A stretch of DNA of 19,435 nt, taken from a bacterium (GTDB lineage Bacteria > JAUVQV01 > DATDCY01). The position numbers were made by a program, and so were the translations under genes. Shown one piece after another: positions 1 to 8,406 of this stretch. The notes below the pieces were generated by a model that saw only the letters and a list, made by a program, of their open reading frames with translations, was not told the DNA's origin and searched no databases. How positions within the stretch are numbered: position 1 is the stretch's first letter; the number at the start of each line of letters is the position of its first letter. Where the stretch lies: NCBI GenBank assembly GCA_036524115.1, contig DATDCY010000039.1, positions 1 through 19,435 on the forward strand, in the 5' to 3' direction.

Positions 1-189
1 GCGCCGCAGCGCATGGCCGCCGGCGTCGTCGCGCCCGCGCCGGTGCGCGTGGCGGCGGCCGAGGAGGGGGACCTGGACTCCTGGGTGCGCCAGCACGCGA
101 GCGTCGCGCGCGACGCGACGCTCCTCGGCCCGGCCGAAGAGGTCGAGTTCGCGAGCTTCGACGCCGCGGCCGGGTCGGCGGGACGCTAG
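1..189 (+). CDS. C-terminal tail of a probable anti-sigma-E factor (RseA/MucA type), partial
   Basis: The window opens inside this reading frame, which runs 62 codons to a TAG at 187-189. The visible part is Ala/Val-rich, then acidic, with a segment reading LDSWVRQHASVARDA. It shows no membrane segment or zinc-binding motif, but those would lie upstream of the window. The call rests mainly on context: the next gene, 10 bp downstream, is a RseB/MucB homologue, and in the rpoE/algU operons of proteobacteria the anti-sigma factor directly precedes it. RseA/MucA proteins end in a periplasmic domain that RseB binds, and a helical stretch with a conserved His like the one here is compatible with that. 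The family assignment is inference; that a coding frame ends here is well supported by the operon spacing. Confidence 0.5.
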   Translation, partial: APQRMAAGVVAPAPVRVAAAEEGDLDSWVRQHASVARDATLLGPAEEVEFASFDAAAGSAGR

Positions 190-199
190 GGGCCGCGCC

Positions 200-1231
200 A
201 TGGGCACCCGCGCCGGCTGCGTCCCGTTGCTCGTGGTCGTGTTCCTGGCGGCTCCCGGCGCCGCGGTCCGGGCCCAGCAGGGGGTCGACGGACTTCTCCC
301 GCGCGCGACGGAGACCGCCTACCGCGGCCGCAAGGTCGTCATCGACTTCTCGCACGCCTCGCCCCAGGTGACGAGCATGACCGTGCTCTGCCAGCCGGGG
401 GGGCGCGAGCGCCGCGAGTTCCACGCGACGCACGGCCTGCTGGTCGTCGACGGTCAGTCCTCGTGGCAGTACCTGCCTGACCAGGGCGTCGTGCTCAAGC
501 GCCGCTCCCGGGGCGAGGGCGGCGAGCAGCTGCGGCCCGAGCTGCTGCGGCGCGCGCTCGCCAGCTACGAAGTGCGCGTCTCGGCGTCCGAGCCGGTCGC
601 CGGCCGCCGCAGCCGGGCGCTGGAGTTCATGCCGCGGCAGGGCGGCAGCCGCCCGCGGCGCCGGATCTGGGTCGACGAGGAGACGGGCCTCGTGCTGCGC
701 ACGGAAGTCTACGGCACCGACAGCCGACTCTCGTCGCTGACCGTGTTCGAGGACCTGGAGTACCGCCCCGCCCTCGACGCCGCCATCTTCACGATGCGGG
801 TGCCGGCGGGGGCGCGCGTCGTCGAGGCGGGCGACGAGCCGTGCCTGGAGCCCGAGGAGGCCGCGCGCGTGGCGGGGCTGGCCGTGACGCTGCCGGCCTA
901 CCTCCCCGAGGGCTTCGCGCGCCAGTGCATCCGCGCGCGGCGTCGCCGCGACTACGGCGAGGTCCAGGTGGTCTTCGGCGACGGGCTGAGCCTGCTGTCG
1001 CTCTTCGAGAGCACGAGCTTCCGCAGCCCCGGTCCCGCGGCGGGCCCCGCCGTGCCGGTCGGCCCGTGGTCCGGGCGGTGGCACGCGCTCGGCCTGGTCA
1101 GCGGGATCTCGTGGCGGACGCCGTGGGCGAACTTCGCCCTGCTCGGCGAGCTCTCGCGCGACGAGCTGCTGCGGGTGGCCGGGTCCGTCCAGGAGAAGGC
1201 GGAACCTTCCGCCGCCCGCCGACATCCATAG
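200..1231 (+). CDS. mucB: RseB/MucB-family periplasmic regulator of sigma-E
   Basis: 343 aa with an N-terminal signal peptide (hydrophobic residues about 9-22, likely cleavage after VRA at residue 25). The mature part has the lipoprotein-carrier-like large domain of RseB/MucB, including the segment YRGRKVVIDFSHASP, an RRRIWVDEETGLVLRTEVY strand pair and the LPAYLPEGF motif that begins the small C-terminal domain. In characterised systems RseB binds the periplasmic part of the anti-sigma factor, shields it from DegS-type cleavage and releases it when mislocalised LPS or porins appear. The gene sits 10 bp after a probable anti-sigma factor and before htpX and two degP genes, which matches an algU-mucA-mucB-mucD type operon. 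The start at 200 has a purine-rich GGGG about 7 bases upstream. Sequence identity to E. coli RseB looks low, so the family call is firmer than the exact function. Confidence 0.8.
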   Translation: MGTRAGCVPLLVVVFLAAPGAAVRAQQGVDGLLPRATETAYRGRKVVIDFSHASPQVTSMTVLCQPGGRERREFHATHGLLVVDGQSSWQYLPDQGVVLKRRSRGEGGEQLRPELLRRALASYEVRVSASEPVAGRRSRALEFMPRQGGSRPRRRIWVDEETGLVLRTEVYGTDSRLSSLTVFEDLEYRPALDAAIFTMRVPAGARVVEAGDEPCLEPEEAARVAGLAVTLPAYLPEGFARQCIRARRRRDYGEVQVVFGDGLSLLSLFESTSFRSPGPAAGPAVPVGPWSGRWHALGLVSGISWRTPWANFALLGELSRDELLRVAGSVQEKAEPSAARRHP

Positions 1232-1289
1232 GGAAGACTGCGGCCCCGGGGCCGCGGCCACCGCCACAGGGGCGACCACGGGAGGGATC

Positions 1290-2144
1290 ATGGGCAACAC
1301 CATCAAGACCACGCTGCTGCTCGCGCTGCTCACGGCGCTGCTCGTCGCGCTCGGCCGCGTCTTCGGGGGCCGCGGCGGGATGGTCCTCGCCTTCGGCATG
1401 GCGATCGTGATGAACGTCGGCAGCTACTGGTTCTCGGACCGGATCGTCCTCGCGATGTACCGGGCCCGCGAGCTCGGGCCGGGCGAGCACCCGGAGCTGC
1501 ACCGGATGGTCGCGAACATCGCCCAGACCGGCGGGCTGCCGATGCCGCGGCTGTTCGTCGTCCCGCAGCCGGGGCTCAACGCCTTTGCCACGGGCCGCGG
1601 CCCCGAGCACGCGGTCGTCGCCGTCACGGAGGGGCTGCTGGCGCACCTCGACGGCCCCGAGCTCGAGGGGGTGCTGGCCCACGAGCTGGCGCACGTGAAG
1701 AACCGCGACATCCTGGTCAGCGCGGTCGCCGCGACGCTCGCCGGGGCGATCATGCTCATCGCGGACATGGCGCGCTGGGCGAGCATCTTCGGCGGCTTCG
1801 GCGGCCGGGACAGCGAGGAGCGCGGCAACCCGCTCGCCCTGCTCGTGGCGGCCATCGTCGCACCGCTGGCGGCGCTGCTCGTGCAGATGGCGATCTCCCG
1901 CTCGCGGGAGTACCTGGCCGACGCGACGGGCGCGCGTCTGGCCGGCAGCCCCGAGGGCCTGGCGCGCGCCCTCGCGAAGCTGGCCGCGGCGGGCCGGATC
2001 GTCCCCACCGAGGGGCCGGCCGCGGCGAGCCACGTGCTCATCGTCAGCCCCCTCTCCGGCGGCGGGCTCTTCTCGCTCTTCTCGACCCACCCGCCGATCG
2101 AGGAGCGCATCAAGCGCCTGCGCGCGCTGGCGCCCGGCGCGTAG
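1290..2144 (+). CDS. htpX: Membrane zinc metalloprotease HtpX (M48B)
   Basis: 284 aa, the usual HtpX length. Two N-terminal membrane helices (about residues 6-24 and 31-49) are followed by a cytosolic M48 protease domain. The zinc site is HELAH at 131-135, with the third ligand probably E207 in the segment SREYLADATGA, and two further hydrophobic helices lie between them (about 144-160 and 181-200). The C-terminal FSTHPPIEERI motif is typical of the family. HtpX cleaves misfolded inner-membrane proteins on the cytoplasmic side, complementing FtsH. The start at 1290 is fixed by a strong ribosome binding site, GGAGGG at 1281-1286. The gene lies 58 bp after mucB and 47 bp before degP on the same strand, so co-transcription with the envelope-stress genes is likely. 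Placement of htpX inside a sigma-E cluster is less common than the muc/rse genes themselves. Confidence 0.93.
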   Translation: MGNTIKTTLLLALLTALLVALGRVFGGRGGMVLAFGMAIVMNVGSYWFSDRIVLAMYRARELGPGEHPELHRMVANIAQTGGLPMPRLFVVPQPGLNAFATGRGPEHAVVAVTEGLLAHLDGPELEGVLAHELAHVKNRDILVSAVAATLAGAIMLIADMARWASIFGGFGGRDSEERGNPLALLVAAIVAPLAALLVQMAISRSREYLADATGARLAGSPEGLARALAKLAAAGRIVPTEGPAAASHVLIVSPLSGGGLFSLFSTHPPIEERIKRLRALAPGA

Positions 2145-2191
2145 CCTCTCTTCACGGGATCGTCCCCACACACAAGGAGCGTGATGTCGCG

Positions 2192-3727
2192 ATGCAGATG
2201 ACGCAGCAGATCAGGCGCAGGATCACCCTCGGTGCCGTGGCGGTGGCCTCGCTGGCCGCCGGCATGGTGCTGGCCTCCCGGCTGAACCTCACCCCGCCGA
2301 CGCGCGCGGCTGCCGAGCGCGAGCCGGGTGCCAGCGCGCTCCAGGCGGCTGCCCCCGCCGCCGGGGCCGCGGGCGCGTCCGGGTTCAACTTCGTGAAGAT
2401 CGCCGCGGAGGAGAAGAAGTTCGTCGTGAACATCAACACGACGAAGACCTTCAAGCGCCGCATGCCGCAGATGCCGCGCGGCCCCATGGGCCGGTCCCCC
2501 TTCGGCGGCGAGGACGACTTCTTCGAGCACTTCTTCGGCCAGATCCCGGACCAGGACCTCAAGCAGCAGAGCCTCGGCTCGGGCTTCATCGTCGACAAGG
2601 AGGGCTACATCCTCACGAACAACCACGTCGTCGACGACGCGGACGACATCCGGGTGACCCTGCTCGACGGGCGCAGCTACGACGCGGAGATCAAGGGACG
2701 CGACGCGAAGACCGACATCGCCCTGATCCGGATCAAGGCCGACGGCGACCTGCCGGCGGCGACCCTCGGCGACAGCGACGCGCTGCAGATCGCCGAGCCC
2801 GTGATGGCGATCGGCAACCCCTTCGGGCTCTCGCACACCGTCACCGTCGGGGTGGTCAGCGCCAAGGACCGCACGATCGGCGCGGGCCCCTACGACGCCT
2901 TCATCCAGACGGACGCCTCGATCAACCCCGGCAACAGCGGCGGCCCGCTCTTCAACGCGCGGGGCGAGGTGGTCGGCATCAACAGCGCGATCATCGCCTC
3001 GGGCCAGGGGATCGGGTTCGCGATCCCGATCAACATCGCCAGGAACATCATGGCGCAGCTGCGCGAGAAGGGCTCGGTCACGCGCGGCTGGCTGGGCGTG
3101 CAGGTGCAGGCGCTGACCCCGGAGCTGCGCGAGTCGCTCAAGCTCGGCGCCGACGGCGGGGCGCTCGTCGCCGGCGTCATCAAGGGCGACCCGGCCGACA
3201 AGGCGGGGCTCAAGGCGGGTGATGTGATCGTGGAGTTCGACGGCCGCACGGTGCGCTCGGACCGCGACCTGGTGGCGATCGTCGGGAACACGGCGGTCGG
3301 GAAGACCGTCTCGGTCAAGGCGCTGCGCGACGGCGCGTCGAAGTCGCTCGAGATCAGGATCGCCAAGCGCTCGGACGAGAAGGACGAGTCCGCGGGAACC
3401 GAGGACGAGGGCTCCGGCGAGAAAGAGAGCGGCAAGGCGCGGCTCGGGGTGCGTGTCCAGGACGTGACGAAGGACCTCGCCGAGAAGCTCGGCCTCGAGG
3501 ACGCCCGCGGGGCGCTCATCAGCGAGGTCGCGCCCGGCGGGCCGGCCGACCGCGCCGGCATCGAGCGCGGCAACGTCATCGTCGAGGTCAACCGCGAGCC
3601 GGTCGAGGACGCCGCGCAGTTCGCCAAGCTCGTGCGCGCCGCCGAGCCCGGGAAGAGCCTGCTGCTGCTCGTGCGCAGCGGCGCCGGGACGCGGTTCGTG
3701 GCGGTCAGGCCCGAGGCGGCGAAGTAG
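2192..3727 (+). CDS. degP: Do/DegP-family periplasmic serine endoprotease, copy 1
   Basis: 511 aa, a full-length Do protease. An N-terminal hydrophobic segment (about 11-29) is a signal peptide or membrane anchor, followed by an Ala-rich linker to about residue 64. The trypsin-like domain has the complete triad: H145 in LTNNHVV, D175 in AKTDIALI and S249 in NPGNSGGP. Two PDZ domains follow (about 290-385 and 420-505), separated by an acidic Glu/Lys/Ser linker. Family members degrade or refold misfolded envelope proteins in the periplasm and form oligomeric cages. An AAGGAG sits at 2174-2179, 12 bases before this ATG, which is somewhat far; ATG 2198 is an in-frame alternative but is further still. 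The gene is followed after 26 bp by a second protease of the same family. Confidence 0.95.
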   Translation: MQMTQQIRRRITLGAVAVASLAAGMVLASRLNLTPPTRAAAEREPGASALQAAAPAAGAAGASGFNFVKIAAEEKKFVVNINTTKTFKRRMPQMPRGPMGRSPFGGEDDFFEHFFGQIPDQDLKQQSLGSGFIVDKEGYILTNNHVVDDADDIRVTLLDGRSYDAEIKGRDAKTDIALIRIKADGDLPAATLGDSDALQIAEPVMAIGNPFGLSHTVTVGVVSAKDRTIGAGPYDAFIQTDASINPGNSGGPLFNARGEVVGINSAIIASGQGIGFAIPINIARNIMAQLREKGSVTRGWLGVQVQALTPELRESLKLGADGGALVAGVIKGDPADKAGLKAGDVIVEFDGRTVRSDRDLVAIVGNTAVGKTVSVKALRDGASKSLEIRIAKRSDEKDESAGTEDEGSGEKESGKARLGVRVQDVTKDLAEKLGLEDARGALISEVAPGGPADRAGIERGNVIVEVNREPVEDAAQFAKLVRAAEPGKSLLLLVRSGAGTRFVAVRPEAAK

Positions 3728-3753
3728 TTCTGCCGGGGCAGGGGCGGCGGCAC

Positions 3754-5112
3754 GTGAGCGCACGCGGCGTCCTCCCGCCCCTGCTCGTTGCCGCGCTCGT
3801 CGCGGCCGCGGCGCCCGCCGCCGCGCTGACGGACGACGAGCTGCGGCGCGACGCGGTCGTGCGGGCCGTCGAGAAGGCGCGCCCGACCGTCGTCAACGTC
3901 AACACGGAGGAGGAGGTCTCGGCCTCCCCCTTCGGGGCCGGCGGCGACCCGCTGTTCGACCGCTTCTTCCGGGACTTCTTCGAGTCCGCGCCGCGGCGCA
4001 AGGTCACCTCACGCAGCCTCGGCTCCGGCGTGGTCGTCGACGCGCGCGGCTACATCCTCACCAACGAGCACGTCATCGCCCGCGCCTCGCGCGTGAGCGT
4101 CACCTTCGCGGACGAGCGCACGTTCCCCGCGAAGATCGTCGGGACCGACCCGGACCACGACCTGGCGGTGATCAAGGTGGACGCGAAGCAGCCGCTGGCG
4201 GCCGTCGAGATGGGGGACTCCGACCGGCTGCTGGTCGGCGAGCGGGTCATCGCGATCGGCAACCCCTTCGGGCTCTCCCACACCGTCACGACCGGCGTGG
4301 TCAGCGCCACGCGCCGCTCGATCCGCACCGGCGGCGGGCGGCTGTACTACGACTTCATCCAGACCGACGCGGCGATCAACCCCGGCAACAGCGGCGGGCC
4401 GCTCCTGGACATCACCGGCAGGATGATCGGGGTCAACACCGCCGTCTACAGCGAGGGGATGGGCATCGGCTTCGCGATCCCGGTCTCGGTGGCGCGCCGC
4501 GCGGTCGACGACCTCGTGCGCTACGGGCAGGTGCAGTCGGTCTGGATCGGGGTCGCCGTCGGCGAGGCGGTGGACGACGAGCCGCAGGCGGGGGAGCGCC
4601 CCCACGGCGGGCTGCCGGTCGCGCGCCTCGCGGCCGGGGGGCCGGCGGAGCGCGCGGGTGTCCGCGAGGGCGACCTCGTGATCGCGGTCGGGGACGCCCA
4701 GGTGCGCTCGGCGGGCGAGTTCCACTACCAGGTGGGCCGCCGGGCCGCGGGCGAGACGATCAGGCTGGGCCTGCGGCGCGACAAGAAGCAGCTCGAGCTG
4801 GCCGTCCGCGCCGAGCAGTTCACGCCCCAGGTCGCCGCCGCGGTCAGCTGGGAGTGGTTCGGGCTGGCGGTGAAGGAGTCGCGGGCCGGGCTGGCCGTCG
4901 CGAAGGTGCGGACGGGGGGCGTCGCCGCGGAGATCGGGCTCGAGCCGGGGGACCTCATCCTCCAGGTCGCCGGCGAGGAGGCGCGGACGGAGGAGGAGTA
5001 CGCGCACGGCGTGGTCCTCGCCTTTCAGCGGGGGGGCTTCCCGATGCTGGTCCAGCGGGGGCGGCGGGGATACTACATCACCCTCCCCATAGCGCCGGGC
5101 AACGGTCTATGA
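3754..5112 (+). CDS. DegP/HtrA-family periplasmic serine protease, copy 2 (divergent paralogue)
   Basis: 452 aa from a GTG start at 3754, preceded by a purine-rich GGGGCGG stretch. A signal peptide covers residues 1-24 (cleavage probably after AAA). The protease domain keeps the triad H106 (LTNEHVI), D136 (DPDHDLAVI) and S213 (NPGNSGGP). Two shorter PDZ-like regions follow (about 265-350 and 365-445), lacking the charged linker found in copy 1. It belongs to the same family as the upstream gene but differs throughout, so this is an old paralogue and not a recent tandem duplication. It is probably co-transcribed with copy 1 (26 bp gap). The last residues, IAPGNGL, and the TGA stop are encoded by DNA matching the start of the intergenic repeat array, so the natural C-terminus has been rebuilt by repeat sequence. 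Confidence 0.92.
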   Translation: MSARGVLPPLLVAALVAAAAPAAALTDDELRRDAVVRAVEKARPTVVNVNTEEEVSASPFGAGGDPLFDRFFRDFFESAPRRKVTSRSLGSGVVVDARGYILTNEHVIARASRVSVTFADERTFPAKIVGTDPDHDLAVIKVDAKQPLAAVEMGDSDRLLVGERVIAIGNPFGLSHTVTTGVVSATRRSIRTGGGRLYYDFIQTDAAINPGNSGGPLLDITGRMIGVNTAVYSEGMGIGFAIPVSVARRAVDDLVRYGQVQSVWIGVAVGEAVDDEPQAGERPHGGLPVARLAAGGPAERAGVREGDLVIAVGDAQVRSAGEFHYQVGRRAAGETIRLGLRRDKKQLELAVRAEQFTPQVAAAVSWEWFGLAVKESRAGLAVAKVRTGGVAAEIGLEPGDLILQVAGEEARTEEEYAHGVVLAFQRGGFPMLVQRGRRGYYITLPIAPGNGL

Positions 5113-5448
5113 CAGGCGACGCATTTTGGCCGGCGCTTCCATAGGGGGGGTATCCCCCCCCTCTGGCGCGCCTTCGGCGCTGTCACCCCCAGCGCCGGGA
5201 AACGGTCTCTAACTGCCGGCGTCCTCTTGCCGGCGCTTCCATAGGGGGCTTTGCCCCCTCTGGCGCGGCTTCGCCGCTGTCACCCCCAGCGCCGGGGAAC
5301 GGTCTCTGACTAGCGGCGCATCCTGGCCGGCGCTTCCATATGGGGGCTAGCGCCGGGAAGCGCACATCGACCGGCGGCGTCCTCTTGCCGTCGCTTCCAT
5401 AGGGGGCTCCGCCCCCCTCTGGCGCGGCTGACGCCGCTGTCACCCCCC
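5091..5448. repeat. Four-unit tandem array of a structured ~100-bp GC-rich repeat
   Basis: Units begin with AGCGCCGGG at 5091, 5191, 5288 and 5349, with lengths of about 100, 97, 61 and 100 bp. Each full unit has the core AACGGTCTCT (poorly kept in unit 4), then CCGGCGCTTCCATA, a G-run/C-run hairpin, a second hairpin ending in GCTGTCACCCCC, and then the next AGCGCCGG. CCGGCGCT and AGCGCCGG are exact reverse complements, so an outer stem can enclose the two inner hairpins. The inner stems vary with pairing preserved: GCGCC-TTC-GGCGC in unit 1, GCGGC-TTC-GCCGC in unit 2 and GCGGC-TGAC-GCCGC in unit 4. Unit 3 has lost the inner hairpins but kept the outer stem. No open frame looks real here. The family is not one I recognise; a REP-like or RNA-forming intergenic element is likely. 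Confidence 0.85.
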
Positions 5449-5453
5449 ACAGT

Positions 5454-5510
5454 CCCATGGACAAGGGATGCATCAGTCCGACCCCATGGGCTATGCATCG
5501 ATCGGTCGTC
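5454..5510. repeat. Imperfect direct repeat with CCATGG and ATGCAT palindromes
   Basis: CCCATGG (5454-5460) followed by ATGCATC (5468-5474) recurs as CCCATGGG (5483-5490) followed by ATGCATC (5493-5499). The two half-units are about 29 bp apart and each contains two 6-bp palindromes. It lies just downstream of the structured array and upstream of the dnaK promoter region. It could be an operator or simply repeat debris; nothing in the sequence decides this. Confidence 0.4.
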
Positions 5511-5594
5511 AATTCGCATCTTAATCAAGCGGCATGGTAAATAAACCGTTCAATTACTGATGGTTAAATGAGATAATCGATGAATGATGAAAGA

Positions 5595-5623
5595 TTGACA
5601 ATGAATGACTCAAGCATTATATT
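5595..5623 (+). promoter_or_regulatory. Near-consensus sigma-70 promoter of dnaK
   Basis: TTGACA at 5595-5600 and TATATT at 5618-5623 are separated by exactly 17 bases. The -35 box is a perfect match and the -10 box differs from TATAAT at one position. The promoter lies in an AT-rich block: 5511-5650 has 51 G or C in 140 bases by my hand count, about 36 percent, against far higher GC around it. A transcript would start near 5630 and reach the dnaK start after about 35 bases. No CIRCE-type operator or clear sigma-32 box was seen, so the heat-shock control expected for dnaK is not visible here. Confidence 0.75.
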
Positions 5624-5652
5624 CGTCGCACTAGCAATGAATGCAACCCCTT

Positions 5653-5658
5653 GGGAGG
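5653..5658 (+). promoter_or_regulatory. Ribosome binding site that sets the dnaK start
   Basis: GGGAGG lies 7 bases before the ATG at 5666. A TTG at 5651 opens the same frame five codons earlier but overlaps this site, so it is not the real start. The ATG gives [12 protein letters not shown], the standard DnaK N-terminus. Confidence 0.85.
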
Positions 5659-5665
5659 GAGCGAA

Positions 5666-7564
<1,899 letters not shown>

Positions 7565-7582
7565 TACCTGACACGATCTGTG

Positions 7583-7618
7583 CAGGGCCCCGGAGCCGGC
7601 TTGGGTTCCGGGGCCCTG
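7583..7618 (+). terminator. Strong hairpin downstream of dnaK
   Basis: CAGGGCCCCGGA (7583-7594) is the exact reverse complement of TCCGGGGCCCTG (7607-7618), a perfect 12-bp stem with a 12-base loop, starting 18 bases after the dnaK stop. No T-run follows, so classical intrinsic termination is uncertain. Because the stem is symmetric and the next gene is convergent, it may act in both directions. Confidence 0.65.
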
Positions 7619-7625
7619 TGTCGCT

Positions 7626-7639
7626 ACACATCCATGTGT
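7626..7639. repeat. Short perfect inverted repeat between convergent genes
   Basis: ACACAT, two bases, ATGTGT. It lies in the 100-bp gap between the ends of dnaK and the phosphatidyltransferase gene. It may be part of a terminator region or chance; there is no further evidence. Confidence 0.3.
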
Positions 7640-7664
7640 GCGGCTCTGGCCCTCGGGGAGGGGC

Positions 7665-8240
7665 CTAGCGCCTCCCGTTCAGTTCCTTCCGGACGTGCCA
7701 GACGCGCTGGGCGGCGGTGATGAGCGAGAGGACGGCGAGCGCCCAGACGGCGGTGCGGATCAGGCCGGAGAGCGCGCCGGCGATCAGCAGGATCATCCGC
7801 TCCGGGCGCTCCATGAGGCCGACGTCGCACGCGATGCCGAGCCCCTCGGCGCGCGCCTTCGTGTAGCTCACGAGGAAGGACCCCCCGATGGCCACGAGCG
7901 TGACGGCCAGCTCCGTCGTCGTGCGGAAGTGCCAGGCCAGCCCCCCGAGGATGAGAACGTCCGTGGCGCGGTCGGACACGGAGTCGATGAACGATCCGAA
8001 CCGGGAAGCGGAGCCGGAGGCGCGGGCGAGCGAGCCATCGAGCATGTCTGCGGCGCCGGCCAACACGAGGAAGAGGCCCCCGAGCGGCAGGCGCCCCTGG
8101 GCGAAGGCGATCGCGGCCAGCGCCCCGAAGACGATCCCCGCGAGCGTGAGGTGGTCGGCGCTGACCCGCAGGCGCAGCAGCGCGAGGTTCAGCGGCTGGA
8201 CGAACTCCCCGAACGCGGTCTTGTATTTGCGGCTGATCAT
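7665..8240 (-). CDS. CDP-alcohol phosphatidyltransferase family membrane enzyme
   Basis: 191 aa with several hydrophobic helices. The family signature is complete: D65-x2-D68-G69-x2-A72-R73-x8-G82-x3-D86-x3-D90. These aspartates bind two metal ions and CDP-diacylglycerol, and the enzyme transfers the phosphatidyl group to a small alcohol at the cytoplasmic face of the membrane. The acceptor (glycerol phosphate, inositol phosphate or another) cannot be read from the sequence; PgsA-like and archaetidylinositol-phosphate-synthase-like activities are both possible. The ATG at 8240 has a GGAGGGG about 11-13 bases upstream and begins MISRKYKTAF, a natural N-terminus; the frame is open further upstream but that part does not look coding. 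It follows the cytochrome gene on the same strand after 166 bp and converges with dnaK. Confidence 0.88.
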   Translation of the reverse strand: MISRKYKTAFGEFVQPLNLALLRLRVSADHLTLAGIVFGALAAIAFAQGRLPLGGLFLVLAGAADMLDGSLARASGSASRFGSFIDSVSDRATDVLILGGLAWHFRTTTELAVTLVAIGGSFLVSYTKARAEGLGIACDVGLMERPERMILLIAGALSGLIRTAVWALAVLSLITAAQRVWHVRKELNGRR

Positions 8241-8406
8241 CGGCGGCGCATCCCCTCCGACGTCCCGGAACGCATCGTAGCGCACTCCGGCGCCCCGGGG
8301 CAACACCGCCGCCGGGCGCCAGTATCCGCGCGCGGGCGACGTGCCGTCGGCAGGAGACTCCTCTTCCCGGGGTCGTTCGCCACCGCCATGCGCCGCTCCC
8401 CGCGCG

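Noticed and set aside
2184-2201. Five-codon ORF (MSRCR) just before degP, better spaced from the AAGGAG
   Set aside because: Too short to judge and likely a by-product; kept only as a note that the degP ribosome site spacing is long.
1424-3763. Very long minus-strand open frame of 779 codons opposite htpX and degP
   Set aside because: It is antisense to two genes with complete catalytic motifs; its Arg/Asp/His/Val-rich composition is the usual shadow of high-GC codons.
5091-5448. CRISPR array
   Set aside because: Units of about 100 bp are similar along their whole length, with no short constant repeat and variable spacers, and no cas genes are nearby.
5183-5528. Minus-strand open frames across the repeat array
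   Set aside because: They only translate the repeat units (recurring EAPARG-like segments) and lack ribosome binding sites.
5449-5665. CIRCE operator or sigma-32 promoter for dnaK
   Set aside because: No TTAGCACTC/GAGTGCTAA pair and no convincing CTTGAA with CCCCAT spacing; only the sigma-70 type promoter is supported.
7648-7665. Terminator hairpin for the phosphatidyltransferase gene
   Set aside because: Only a 5-bp GC stem overlapping the stop codon with no T-run; too weak to call.
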